From positions 60,402-124,401 of the forward strand of contig NZ_JAEFCB010000019.1 of NCBI RefSeq assembly GCF_016405905.1: 64,000 nt of DNA, written 5' to 3'. The translations under genes and the position numbers were made by a program. The notes under the pieces were generated by a model. That model did not search any database, was not told the origin of the DNA, and saw only the letters and a program-made list of their open reading frames with translations. The DNA is from Variovorax sp. IB41 (GTDB lineage Bacteria > Pseudomonadota > Gammaproteobacteria > Burkholderiales > Burkholderiaceae_C). The stretch's first letter is position 1. Each line of letters starts with the position of its first letter. Positions 55,894 to 64,000 of this stretch are shown in pieces.

Positions 55894-57210
55894 ATGCAGA
55901 GCAAAAACTTTCGTTGGTACGGCGTCGTCACGCTGTTCGTGATCGTCGCGATCTCGTACGTGGACCGCATCAACATCGCGGTGCTGATCACCGATGCCGC
56001 GTTCCTGAACCACGTGGGCCTCGCGGCGAACGACCGCGTGAGCCAGGGCCTGCTGGCGACGGCGTTCATGCTGGGCTATGGCGTGTCGGCCTTCGTGCTC
56101 ACGCCGTTCTGCTCGGCGCTCTTCGGCGTGCGGCGCAGCCTGGTCTATGGGCTGGTTCTCTGGGGCGTCGTGACGTGGGCCTCGCCGATGTTCGACAGCT
56201 ACGGCCTCCTGCTGGCCTCGCGCATCCTGCTGGGCGTGTCGGAGGGACCGCTGTTCTCGCTGGCCTCGTCGTACATCAAGGCGCATTTCCACAGCCACGA
56301 GAACGGCAAGCCCAATGCGCTCGTGAACATGGGCACGGGCCTCGGCCTGGCCGTCGGTTATCCGCTGGTCGGCTACCTGCTCGCGCAGTTCCAGTGGGAC
56401 ACCTCGTTCCATGTGCTGGGCATCATGAACATCGCGCTGGGCATTCCGCTGGTGCTCGCGTTCGTGCGCATGCCACCCGGCAAGGAAGACGCGGTGCGGC
56501 CTTCGTCGATCGGCGAAGCGATGGCGCGCGTGGGCGCGATCGTGAAGGGCGCGCTGCAGACGCGGCACCTGTTCCTCATCACCTTGCTCACCTTGGCGGC
56601 GCTCGCGTACCTCTGGGGCAGCAGCAACTGGCTGCCCACGTACCTGCACGAGGCGCGCGGCTTCTCGCTGCGCGAGATGGGCTGGCTCGCATCGCTGCCG
56701 CAGTACGCCACGGTGCTCGCCGTGCTCGTGAGCGGCGTCGTCATCGACAGGATCGAACGCGCGCACGTGCCCTTCATCTTCATGGGCGCGAGCGTGGGCG
56801 TGGCGCTGTCGGTGCTGATGGCCATCAACGCGCGCGATCCGTATGCCGCGGCCTGCTGCCTCGTCGCGGCCAACTTCTTCTGGGGACTGCAGAGCCCCGC
56901 GATCCCGAGCACGATCCAGTATTGCTCCCGGCCCGAGCACACCGCGAGCGCGTTCGGCGTAACCAACGGGGCAGGGAGCCTCGTCGCGGGCTTCATGCCG
57001 GCGTTGATGGGCGGCGTGATCAGCGCGGTGTCGCACGGCGCATCTTCATCGGGCACGGCCACCGCATCGGCCGCCTCCGCATCGGGCTTCTTCGCGGGCT
57101 TCGCGTTGCTCATCGGCACGCAGGTCGTGGTGTTCGGCTGCGGCTTCGTGCTGTGGCTGCGCGAACGCACGCGCGTGGCTTCGAGCGTTGCGCATTCACA
57201 GGTTTTGTAG
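55894..57210 (+). CDS. MFS transporter, anion:cation symporter type
   Basis: This 438-residue inner-membrane protein has twelve hydrophobic segments. It starts QSKNFRWYGVVTLFVIVAISYVDRINIAVLI, with the YVDR motif of the ACS family. SRILLGVSEGPLFSLASSYI is the central signature (quoted by key words). ACS members import aromatic and organic acids. As the last gene of the cluster, 54 bases after the porin, it is the probable permease for the pathway substrate. Confidence 0.92.
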   Translation: MQSKNFRWYGVVTLFVIVAISYVDRINIAVLITDAAFLNHVGLAANDRVSQGLLATAFMLGYGVSAFVLTPFCSALFGVRRSLVYGLVLWGVVTWASPMFDSYGLLLASRILLGVSEGPLFSLASSYIKAHFHSHENGKPNALVNMGTGLGLAVGYPLVGYLLAQFQWDTSFHVLGIMNIALGIPLVLAFVRMPPGKEDAVRPSSIGEAMARVGAIVKGALQTRHLFLITLLTLAALAYLWGSSNWLPTYLHEARGFSLREMGWLASLPQYATVLAVLVSGVVIDRIERAHVPFIFMGASVGVALSVLMAINARDPYAAACCLVAANFFWGLQSPAIPSTIQYCSRPEHTASAFGVTNGAGSLVAGFMPALMGGVISAVSHGASSSGTATASAASASGFFAGFALLIGTQVVVFGCGFVLWLRERTRVASSVAHSQVL

Positions 57211-57932
57211 CGCCTGTATCGCTTTGAGGCGCGGAGTGTGGCTGCATCGTCACATCCGATGCCTACGAGTTTTCGTGTCGATGCAGCGTGTGTGCCGCAT
57301 CCGCAGAACCATCTTCGTATCGCACGACATGCATCGAATGCAGTGACTCCATTCGTCGTATCGCGCACGAACATTTTGAGAGCGAAAAGTTCCGCGAGTC
57401 GTTGAGAGATCGCAGTCGATCAGCTACAACTGAGCGCATTCAATGGACGAGGGAATGCGCGTGATATCAACGACAAGAGCCGCAAGAATTCTGATCCTGA
57501 CGAGCACAGCGCGTGTCGTTCCTGCAATGCGTGAACGACTGACGCCAGTGACACGGACGACGCGAACGACGCGACCGTCACTGACGATGCGCGGGCACTA
57601 AGGCACACACCCGCCTCAAGGCCCGATCCCCCGCATCCCATCCACCCGCGCATCGACGGGAATGGAAGCCATCACCCCCCGCATCCTGGGGCCGCCCGCA
57701 TAGCTTGCGGTGGGGCCTGGCGTTGCACGTTCGTCCGTTCGTTCGTGTCGTGCCGGCCAAGAAAAATTCCGGTGGTTCCGTGTGGTCCTGACGAACGTCT
57801 CGTTCGCCGGGAGGGTGCGGTGCTGCCTGTTCGCAGCGTCAGTTGTTCTTCCATCACCGCGCGTGTCCGCGCATCGCCGGCTACCCGCCGGTGCATGCAA
57901 GGCCGGCGCAATGTCCTTACCAGAAGGCGATC
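57211..57932. other. Gene-free stretch rich in short repeats
   Basis: About 720 bases carry no convincing gene. The stretch has several inverted repeats (57241-57287; CGAATG/CATTCG near 57333) and a repeated TCGTATCGC-ACGA unit about 40 bases apart near 57315 and 57355. There is a GACGCGAAC/GACGCGACC tandem near 57557, and GTTCGT repeats near 57730. Base usage is unlike the neighbouring genes. The last 100 bases must hold the promoter of the M1 peptidase gene. It may be a decayed gene or a structured regulatory region. Confidence 0.4.
57241..57287. repeat. Inverted repeat after the catabolic cluster
   Basis: GCTGCATCG and CGATGCAGC are perfect 9-base arms 29 bases apart, with an internal small hairpin (ACGA/TCGT). 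It begins 30 bases after the MFS stop codon. It lacks a T-run, so it is a possible factor-dependent terminator or mRNA-stabilising structure. Confidence 0.4.
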
Positions 57933-60152
57933 ATGAAAAAACTCAATTACTCCCTCGTGAATCATCTTGCCATCACCGCAGTGACCCTTGCCGTCATCAC
58001 GGCTTGCGGCGGCGGAGGAGACAGTGGTCCTTCGTTCGGCGGCGGCAGTGGTGTCGGTCTTTCGAGCCCGATCACCTCCGGCCCCGCATCCGACAGCGCG
58101 GCCAAGACACCGGACGACGGCGTGCCCGCACCGGCCGCGGTCGCTGCGGTCGACAAGTCCGCCAGGCCGATGGAACTGCCCGACACCGTCTGGCCGAGCA
58201 ACTACAAGCTGTGGTTCCGCCCCGATGCGGCGCTCAAGACCTTCGTGGGCCGCGGCGACGTGGAGATCGAGGTGCTCAAGCCCGTCGATGCGATCGTGGT
58301 GGCCGCGCACAACCTGAACTTCGCCAAGGGCCGCACCACGCTGCGCAAGGTCTCGAACCCGGGCGAGGCGATTCCGCTGATCCCCACGCCGCAGACGCTC
58401 GGCGACTTCGTGCAGCTGCGTTTGAACGACGGCCAGATCGCCAAGGGCAAGTACCTGCTGCACATGGAGTGGGACGGCAAGATCCAATTCTCAGATGCGG
58501 AGTACTGCCCGCCCGCCGAAGTGGCGCGCAACCCGTTCTGCTCGGCCGCGACCGGCATCTTCAAGGTGGGCCTCTCCACGCCCGAAGGCGTGAGCAGCGA
58601 TGCCATCGTGACGCAGGGCGAAACCAACTACGCGCGCCAGTGGTTCCCGGGCTGGGACGAGCCGGCCTTCCGCCACACCTTCGAGATCTCGGCCGAGGTG
58701 CCGGGCGACTGGAAGACGGTCTCCAACGGCGCGCAGAAGTCGGCGGTGAAACTGCCCGACGGCTACCAGCAGGTGTCGTTCGAGAAGACGCCCTCGATGC
58801 CGATGTACCTCACGTTCTTCGGCGGCGGCAAGTTCGACATCCTGGCCGACACCTTCAAGAACCCGCTGGACGGCACCGACATGCCGCTGCGCTGGTTCAC
58901 GCCGCCGGGCCGCTCGGACTGGGCCAAGTTCGCGATGGAGTGGACCAAGGTGTCGATGGACTACTACTACAAGTACACCGGCATCCCGCTGCCCTTCAAG
59001 AAGTTCGACACCGTGGCTGCCAACGACAGCTACAACAACAAGCCCAACACCGGCTTCGGCGGCATGGAGAACTGGGGCTCGATCTTCGAGTTCGCCGACG
59101 CGGTGCTGACCAAGCCCGGCGACACGCCCACGCTGTACTCGGTGACGGTGGTGACGCACGAGGTGGCGCACCAGTGGTTCGGTGACCTGGTCACGCTGGA
59201 CTGGTGGGACAACGTGTGGCTCAACGAGTCGTTCGCGCGCTGGTTCGAGCGGCGCACCACGATCAAATTCCACCCCGAGTACTACAGCTTCTCGGACTAC
59301 GTGCTGGACAAGCACAACGTGATCGTGGCCGACCTGAAGAACACCGCCGTGCCCGTGCAGCGCAACCTGAACGACGCGGGTTCGTTCGGCTTCATCAGCC
59401 CGTCGATCTTCGTCTACAACAAGGGCAGCCACGTGCTGGAAACCATCCAGAACTACATCGGCGAAGAGGCGATGCAGAAGGGCTTGCAGATCTACCTGAA
59501 GGACTACGCGTACGGCAACGTCACGCCCTCGCGGCTGTGGAGTTCTCTCGAGAAGGCCACCGACAAGAAGGTGAGCGACATCGGCGACAGCCTCATCCGC
59601 CAGACGGGCATTCCGCTCCTGACGGTGGATGCGCAATGCGCCGGCGACCGCACCTACGTGAACATCAGCCAGGAGGCGTTCCCCAACCAGAACCAGTTCC
59701 CGGCCTCGACGTGGACCATCCCCGTCACGCTGGCGTACGGCGATGCGATGGAGCAACGCAAGACCTTCGTGATGTCCAACAACGCGGTGCAGCTGGAACT
59801 GCCGGGTTGCACGGCGGTGCTGACCGGGCCGACCGGGCAGGACTACTACGTGAGCAACTACAGCGCGCAGTCGTGGAGCGACCTGCTGGCCAAGGTGCAG
59901 AACCTGGCGGCCAACAAGCCGCTCCTGCTGAACATCGAGCGCGATGCGTTCCGGCTGTTGAGCGTGGGCCGCATCACGCAGGCGCAGTACGACCAGATCA
60001 AGGGCGTGCTGAACCTGCCGGCGCCGGTGCTCGCGAAGACGCAGTTGAGCCAGCAGAAGATGGCGGCGGTGGATGCGGGCGAGAAGGAGGAGTACCCGCA
60101 CGCACTGCGCTTCCAGGGCAGCCTGAAGCTGCGCGAGAACGACAAGCGTTGA
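57933..60152 (+). CDS. M1 family metallopeptidase, lipoprotein
   Basis: This 739-residue zinc aminopeptidase has a signal with lipobox ITAC followed by a Gly/Ser-rich linker. The exopeptidase motif is GFGGMENWG. The zinc site HEVAHQWFG has His409, Glu410 and His413, with Glu432 in LNESFARW, the classical HExxHx18E. Further domains continue to LRENDKR. It probably trims peptides in the periplasm or at the outer membrane. The ATG at 57933 starts the lipoprotein signal; the longer open frame is not supported. Confidence 0.93.
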   Translation: MKKLNYSLVNHLAITAVTLAVITACGGGGDSGPSFGGGSGVGLSSPITSGPASDSAAKTPDDGVPAPAAVAAVDKSARPMELPDTVWPSNYKLWFRPDAALKTFVGRGDVEIEVLKPVDAIVVAAHNLNFAKGRTTLRKVSNPGEAIPLIPTPQTLGDFVQLRLNDGQIAKGKYLLHMEWDGKIQFSDAEYCPPAEVARNPFCSAATGIFKVGLSTPEGVSSDAIVTQGETNYARQWFPGWDEPAFRHTFEISAEVPGDWKTVSNGAQKSAVKLPDGYQQVSFEKTPSMPMYLTFFGGGKFDILADTFKNPLDGTDMPLRWFTPPGRSDWAKFAMEWTKVSMDYYYKYTGIPLPFKKFDTVAANDSYNNKPNTGFGGMENWGSIFEFADAVLTKPGDTPTLYSVTVVTHEVAHQWFGDLVTLDWWDNVWLNESFARWFERRTTIKFHPEYYSFSDYVLDKHNVIVADLKNTAVPVQRNLNDAGSFGFISPSIFVYNKGSHVLETIQNYIGEEAMQKGLQIYLKDYAYGNVTPSRLWSSLEKATDKKVSDIGDSLIRQTGIPLLTVDAQCAGDRTYVNISQEAFPNQNQFPASTWTIPVTLAYGDAMEQRKTFVMSNNAVQLELPGCTAVLTGPTGQDYYVSNYSAQSWSDLLAKVQNLAANKPLLLNIERDAFRLLSVGRITQAQYDQIKGVLNLPAPVLAKTQLSQQKMAAVDAGEKEEYPHALRFQGSLKLRENDKR

Positions 60153-60233
60153 GCCTTGTGACCCACGCATGATCGCCGCCGGGCGTTTGCCGAAAGGCGC
60201 GCCTGGCGGCTCATGCCTCACACCATGACCCTC

Positions 60234-60659
60234 ATGAAAAATCTATTCAAGTACATCGTGGCAGGCGCCTGCGTCTCCTGCGTCTCGCTGCTGGCGGGCT
60301 GCGGCGCGGGTGGCTCAGGTGGCGGCCCCGAGGCCGAACTGGTCGGCGTCTACGCCATCAAGACGAACGGCGCGCTCAAGGAGGTCGTGAAGATCGAGCG
60401 CCAGGGCGGCCGCTACATCATGCGCGACAAGGTGCGCACGCCCGAGTGGAGCGAACCCAAGATGCAGATGCAGCCGGTGACGCGCGAGCGCTGGAACAGG
60501 ATCACCACGGACGGCGAGAACACGCAGTTCGTCGGCGTCTCGAGCGACCAGCTGGCGATCTTCAAGGTGCCGCCGGGCTGGCAGAAGAACAGCTTCAAGA
60601 CCGAGACCGGCTACTTCCTGTTCTATTCGCAGGGGCCGGTGGAGGCCTACAAGCTCTGA
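60234..60659 (+). CDS. Small lipoprotein of unknown function
   Basis: This 141-residue lipoprotein has a signal MKNLFKYIVAGACVSCVSLL and lipobox LAGC, followed by a Gly/Ser spacer. The body has YAIKTNGALKEVVKIERQGG and ends YFLFYSQGPVEAYKL. The residue pattern suggests a small beta-rich fold. ATG codons at 60213 and 60225 are also in frame; 60234 gives the best signal. It follows the M1 peptidase gene by 81 bases and converges with the next gene, overlapping its end by 13 bases. Confidence 0.75.
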   Translation: MKNLFKYIVAGACVSCVSLLAGCGAGGSGGGPEAELVGVYAIKTNGALKEVVKIERQGGRYIMRDKVRTPEWSEPKMQMQPVTRERWNRITTDGENTQFVGVSSDQLAIFKVPPGWQKNSFKTETGYFLFYSQGPVEAYKL

Positions 60660-61411
60660 CGCGCTGACTCGGCTGGCGCGACGATCGCGCCTTCGATGCG
60701 GTGGCGTTTCAGCGCTTCGGCGACGAAGCCGCTCGCCTTCATCTCCTCGACGAAGGCGGCGAGCAGCGCCTGCGCTTCTGCGCCGCGGCTGGCCGGCGTG
60801 CCCATCGCCTGTTGGATCACCATGAAGCGGCCCGGCAGCACGCGCACGCCCGGTGCGCGCGCTGCCTCGCCCTCGAGCAACTGGCGAATGCCCGCTGCCA
60901 CTTCGACTTCGCCCGATCGCAACGCGGCCAGCGCGGGGCCGGCGCCTTGCAAGCGGACGATCTCGGCGTGCTTGATTTCTCGCGTGAGGAACAGGTCGTA
61001 GGCGCTGCCCGAACCGACCGAGATGCGATGGCCTTGCGCATCGACCTGCGCGTTGTCCGTGAGTGCCGCTGATTCGCGCACGAGGTAGCTGCCCTCGATC
61101 AGCACGTAGGGCGCGGTGAAGCGCAGGCCTTCGCTGCGTGCCGGGTCGATGGCGAAGAAGCCGATGTCGGCCTTCTCGTTCTTCACCGCCTCGACCGAGG
61201 CCGCGGCCTTCTCGAACACCACGAGCTCGATGCCCACGCCCAGGCGCCTGGCGAACTCGCGCGCGAGATCGATCGACACGCCCGCCGGCTCGCCGCTGGC
61301 GGCGTCTCTGTTGGCGAGGATCGGGTTGCCGAGGTTGATCGAGGCGCGCAGCGTGCCGTTGGGCGCGAAGGCGGAAACGAGGGCGGGGGAGGGCTGGGTC
61401 ATGGCATCCAT
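60647..61411 (-). CDS. Amino acid ABC transporter-type substrate-binding domain protein
   Basis: This 254-residue protein is a type II periplasmic binding fold: GTLRASINLGNPILANRD, GVSIDLAREFARRLGVGIEL, VKNEKADIGFFAIDPARSEG and FTAPYVLIEGSYLVRE. It has no signal peptide, starting MDAMTQPSPALVSAFAPNG, so it appears cytoplasmic unless the start is missed. No permease or ATPase gene is near. It could be a soluble enzyme-like or sensing member of the SBP family. It is divergent from the heme oxygenase gene. Confidence 0.82.
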   Translation of the reverse strand: MDAMTQPSPALVSAFAPNGTLRASINLGNPILANRDAASGEPAGVSIDLAREFARRLGVGIELVVFEKAAASVEAVKNEKADIGFFAIDPARSEGLRFTAPYVLIEGSYLVRESAALTDNAQVDAQGHRISVGSGSAYDLFLTREIKHAEIVRLQGAGPALAALRSGEVEVAAGIRQLLEGEAARAPGVRVLPGRFMVIQQAMGTPASRGAEAQALLAAFVEEMKASGFVAEALKRHRIEGAIVAPAESARQSL

Positions 61412-61581
61412 TCGTCTGGGGGGAGGGAAGGAAGGAGGGCGGTGAGTCAGGCCAGTTTACGAGCGGGCCGGCCGGAATTCCTACTGCGGGAAGGGAAGCG
61501 CGCCCACCGGCGCCGCGCGGCGGTCGCGTACGCTTCGTTCGAGCTTTTTCATTCCTTCCACACCGCAGTTTTCGACCGTTC

Positions 61582-62199
61582 ATGACGACCAATCCGCCCG
61601 CCATCGCCGACGTATTGCGACCGCTGCGTGCTGCCACCCAGGCGCTGCACGAGGCGCTGGACAGCCAACTTCCGATTGCGCGCGCCGATGCCTCGCTGGC
61701 CGACTACGCAGCCCACCTGCGTGCGCTGCGCCCCTGGCTGCAGGCCGTGCGCGCGGCACTCGCAGCCCCGGGCGTGCCGGGCCTGGACCGCCTGGCCCGG
61801 CGCACGGACCGCCGCCTTGCCGCGCTCGCGCTCGATCTGGACGATCTCGGTGCGCCCTCCGCCGGCGCGCACGGCACGGCTCGCGAGAGCGTCGATGCGA
61901 TGCCCGCCGCGTTGTCGGAAGAAGCCGCCCGCGATCCCGCCTTCGCCTGGGGCCTGGCCTATGTGGTCGAAGGCTCGCAGCTCGGCGGCATGGCCATGCA
62001 CAAGCGGCTCGCCCCGCGCCTGGCGCCGCATCCGATGCGCTACTTCCAGCCGGTCGATGCGCCGTGCGGACCGGCGGCGCAGTGGAAGGATTTCGTCGCG
62101 CAGCTGGGCGCCGCGCTGGCCGATCCGGCCGCCGAGGAATCGGCCCGCCGCGGCGCGACGGCCGGGTTCCGCAGCCTCATGCCCCGCTTCGGCCTGTAG
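61582..62199 (+). CDS. bphO: Heme oxygenase (biliverdin-producing)
   Basis: This 205-residue heme oxygenase resembles bacterial BphO. The proximal-His region is LRAATQALHEALDSQL, and GLAYVVEGSQLGGMAMHKRL is the distal-helix glycine region. It opens heme to biliverdin IXalpha, the chromophore of the phytochrome encoded just downstream. The gene order bphO-bphP with a 232-base spacer suits one operon or a coordinated pair. The start at 61582 fits the domain. Confidence 0.9.
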   Translation: MTTNPPAIADVLRPLRAATQALHEALDSQLPIARADASLADYAAHLRALRPWLQAVRAALAAPGVPGLDRLARRTDRRLAALALDLDDLGAPSAGAHGTARESVDAMPAALSEEAARDPAFAWGLAYVVEGSQLGGMAMHKRLAPRLAPHPMRYFQPVDAPCGPAAQWKDFVAQLGAALADPAAEESARRGATAGFRSLMPRFGL

Positions 62200-62357
62200 G
62201 AAGCGGCCGACGAGACACAGCAGAACGCCCAGGCATGATCCCCGCGATCCGTTTTTTACCGAAGAGCCGGCGCGGCGCCATCCGTGCCCTTGCTGACCGT
62301 CGCGGCTTTTTGGCCTGCTCGGTCATCGTCGTTCCTTCTGCCGATTCGTTACCGCAC

Positions 62358-62384
62358 GCCCCTCGCGCCCCTCACGCCCCTCAC
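62358..62384. repeat. Short tandem repeat
   Basis: Three 9-base units in a row: GCCCCTCGC, GCCCCTCAC and GCCCCTCAC. It lies in the spacer between bphO and bphP. It is C-rich and lacks purine-rich ribosome-site character. Confidence 0.55.
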
Positions 62385-62431
62385 GCCGCCTTCGCTTCCC
62401 GCGCCCCCCGCGCCTTCCCCGCCGCCTGATC

Positions 62432-64000
62432 GTGCCCCAGCCCCACACGCTTTCTCCCACCCCCCATGCCTTGCGGCCGCCCGAGGTCGACCTGTCGTCC
62501 TGCGACCTCGAGCCCATCCGCGTGCCCGGATCGATCCAGCCGCACGGCCGCATGCTCGTGCTGCAGCCCGGCTCGCTCGAACTCGTCGCCTGGAGCGACA
62601 ACTGGCCGAGCGGCGAGCTCGCCGCCGCGCAGGACACCGCGCGCAGCCTTTCGCTGCCCGCGCTGCAGCCCGGCGCCACGCCCGTTTCGCTGGGCGCGCT
62701 GCGGGTGGCGGACCACACCTTCGACGTGGCCGCGCACCGCAGCGAACGCCACCTGTTTTTGGAGTTCGAGAAGGCGCGGCCGACCGCCGGCAACGAGGCG
62801 CCGATCTACTCGCTCGGGCGCGTGTTCCTGCCCAAGCTGCAGCGGGCCGACACGCTGGAGCGGCTCGCGCAGCTGGCCGCCGCGGAAATGAAGCGCCTGA
62901 CCGGTTTCGGCCGCTGCCTGGTCTACCGCTTCGACGCGGCCGGCCATGGCGAGGTGCTGGCCGAGGAGGCCGACCCGGGCTACGACAGCTACACCGGCCA
63001 CCGCTTTCCGGCCTCCGACATTCCGCAGCAGGCGCGCGCGCTCTACCTGGTGAACCACTTCCGGCTCATCGCCGATGCCACCTACACGCCGGTGCCGCTG
63101 CGCGCGGCCGACCCGGCGCTCATCGCGGCCGACCTGGACCTCTCGCAGGCGCAACTGCGCAGCGTCTCGCCGATCCACCTGGAGTACATGCGCAACATGG
63201 GCACGCTCGCATCGATGTCGGTGTCGATCGTGATCGACGGCCGGCTCTGGGGGCTCATCTCGTGCCACGACCACCAGCCGCGCTTCCTGGACACCGGCAC
63301 CCGCCTGGCCTGCGAGCACCTGGGCCACCTGCTGTCGCTGCAGATCCAGTCCAAGGAAAGCAATGTCGCGGTGGCCGAGCGGCTGGAGCTGCGCCAGCTC
63401 ACGCTGCAGATCGTCTCGCACCTGGCGGACAGCGACGCCACCTTGCAGCGGCTGGTGTCGGAGTCCTCGCTCATGCTGCGGCTCGCGCGCGCCACCGGCG
63501 CGGCCGTGGTGCTGGACGACGAGGTCTGGAGCGTGGGCGACGTGCCCGCGCGCGCCCACGTGCAGGAGCTGGCCAGCTGGATCGCCGGGCTCGGCGTGGA
63601 GGTCTACGAAAGCAGCGAGCTGCCCGCGCATTTCGCGCCCGCCGTCGAGTTCCGCGGCGTGGCGGCGGGCGTGCTCGCCATCTCGATCTCGCAGGTGCAC
63701 CGCCACCTCATCCTGTGGTTCCGGCCCGAGATCGTGCAGACGATCCAGTGGGCCGGCGATCCGCAGAAGCCCAAGGCCGCGGCGAGCGGCCGCATCCATC
63801 CGCGGTTGAGCTTCTCCAGTTGGGCCGAGGAGGTGCGCGGCCGGTCGGCGGCCTGGTCGCCGGCCGAGGTGGGCGCGGCGGCCGAGCTGCGCCAGGCGCT
63901 CATCGGCGTGGTGCTGCGCCGCGCCGAGGAGCTCGCGGCCGTGGCCACCGAACTGGGCCGCGTGAACAAGGAGCTCGAAGCCTTCTCGTACACCGTGTCG
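62432..64000 (+). CDS. bphP: Bacteriophytochrome sensor histidine kinase, 3' end missing
   Basis: At least 523 residues are visible, and the window edge cuts the gene. A GTG start at 62432 puts the biliverdin-binding cysteine of SSCDLEPIRVPGSIQPHG at residue 24, the same position as in Deinococcus BphP. PAS, GAF (RFPASDIPQQAR, SPIHLEYMRNMG) and PHY domains follow. The frame ends in KELEAFSYTVS, just before the HisKA phospho-acceptor His. It senses red/far-red light using biliverdin from BphO. No stronger start or ribosome site is seen. Confidence 0.92.
   Translation, partial: MPQPHTLSPTPHALRPPEVDLSSCDLEPIRVPGSIQPHGRMLVLQPGSLELVAWSDNWPSGELAAAQDTARSLSLPALQPGATPVSLGALRVADHTFDVAAHRSERHLFLEFEKARPTAGNEAPIYSLGRVFLPKLQRADTLERLAQLAAAEMKRLTGFGRCLVYRFDAAGHGEVLAEEADPGYDSYTGHRFPASDIPQQARALYLVNHFRLIADATYTPVPLRAADPALIAADLDLSQAQLRSVSPIHLEYMRNMGTLASMSVSIVIDGRLWGLISCHDHQPRFLDTGTRLACEHLGHLLSLQIQSKESNVAVAERLELRQLTLQIVSHLADSDATLQRLVSESSLMLRLARATGAAVVLDDEVWSVGDVPARAHVQELASWIAGLGVEVYESSELPAHFAPAVEFRGVAAGVLAISISQVHRHLILWFRPEIVQTIQWAGDPQKPKAAASGRIHPRLSFSSWAEEVRGRSAAWSPAEVGAAAELRQALIGVVLRRAEELAAVATELGRVNKELEAFSYTVS

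Noticed and set aside
57672..58487. A 271-codon minus-strand frame in the gap before the M1 peptidase
   Set aside because: Most of it is antisense to the M1 gene, and the rest has no protein signature.

Overview
The window looks like chromosomal DNA of a Comamonadaceae betaproteobacterium, most likely Variovorax or a close relative. The evidence is the high G+C content with strong GC3 codon bias, tripartite-tricarboxylate (Bug-type) solute-binding proteins, a Comamonas-type porin, many acyl-CoA and SDR enzymes, and a bacteriophytochrome with its own heme oxygenase. I see no rRNA, tRNA, CRISPR array, IS element or prophage. The genus is inferred from protein style and gene content only.

Region 1 (1-13.2 kb) is a mosaic of single genes on both strands. 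It holds a MarR-GNAT regulator, the radical-SAM protein YgiQ, a tautomerase, a cold-shock/DUF1294 membrane protein, an EamA exporter, an AMACR-like CoA transferase, a 2,4-dienoyl-CoA-reductase-type SDR, an Lrp regulator, a GST, a DUF488 protein, a Tat-exported PhoX protein and a dienoyl-CoA-isomerase-like crotonase. Region 2 (13.2-28 kb) carries two flavin monooxygenase relatives (DszC/SfnB-like and NtaA/SnaA-like), a D-threonine aldolase-like enzyme, a lipoprotein tannase/feruloyl esterase coupled to an orphan ABC binding protein, a TetR regulator, an acyl-CoA synthetase, an SDR gene broken by an in-frame amber codon, a second GST, a threonine aldolase and an AraC regulator.

Region 3 (28-35 kb) is less gene-dense. 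It contains a phospholipase-D-like gene remnant, intrinsic terminators, several inverted repeats, small unknown proteins and a candidate 25-residue membrane peptide. One small protein is a clear paralogue of another 15 kb upstream. A hybrid histidine kinase overlaps a KaiC-like double ATPase gene, followed by a diiron ferritin-like protein. Region 4 (35-40 kb) is housekeeping-like: alaS, a ketopantoate-reductase-like gene starting on the alaS stop codon, and dadA with a good terminator.

Region 5 (40.2-57.2 kb) is the most striking part: seventeen genes on the + strand with no gap above about 54 bases. They encode two Bug binding proteins, two SDRs, a cupin, an alpha/beta hydrolase, an IclR regulator, a ThDP enzyme, an aspartate-dehydrogenase-like enzyme, an aldehyde dehydrogenase, a two-domain VOC (extradiol-like) protein, a NicC-like FAD monooxygenase, a small HTH protein, a Rieske oxygenase with its VanB-type reductase, a porin and an MFS transporter. 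It reads as a complete uptake-plus-catabolism operon for an aromatic, possibly nitrogen-containing, acid. The gene combination does not match a classical pathway I recognise. Palindromes just upstream of its first gene are candidate operators for the IclR protein.

Region 6 (57.2-64 kb) holds a 720-base gene-free stretch rich in repeats, a lipoprotein M1 aminopeptidase, a small lipoprotein, a binding protein without a signal peptide, and a heme oxygenase followed by a bacteriophytochrome that runs off the right edge just before its histidine-kinase H-box.
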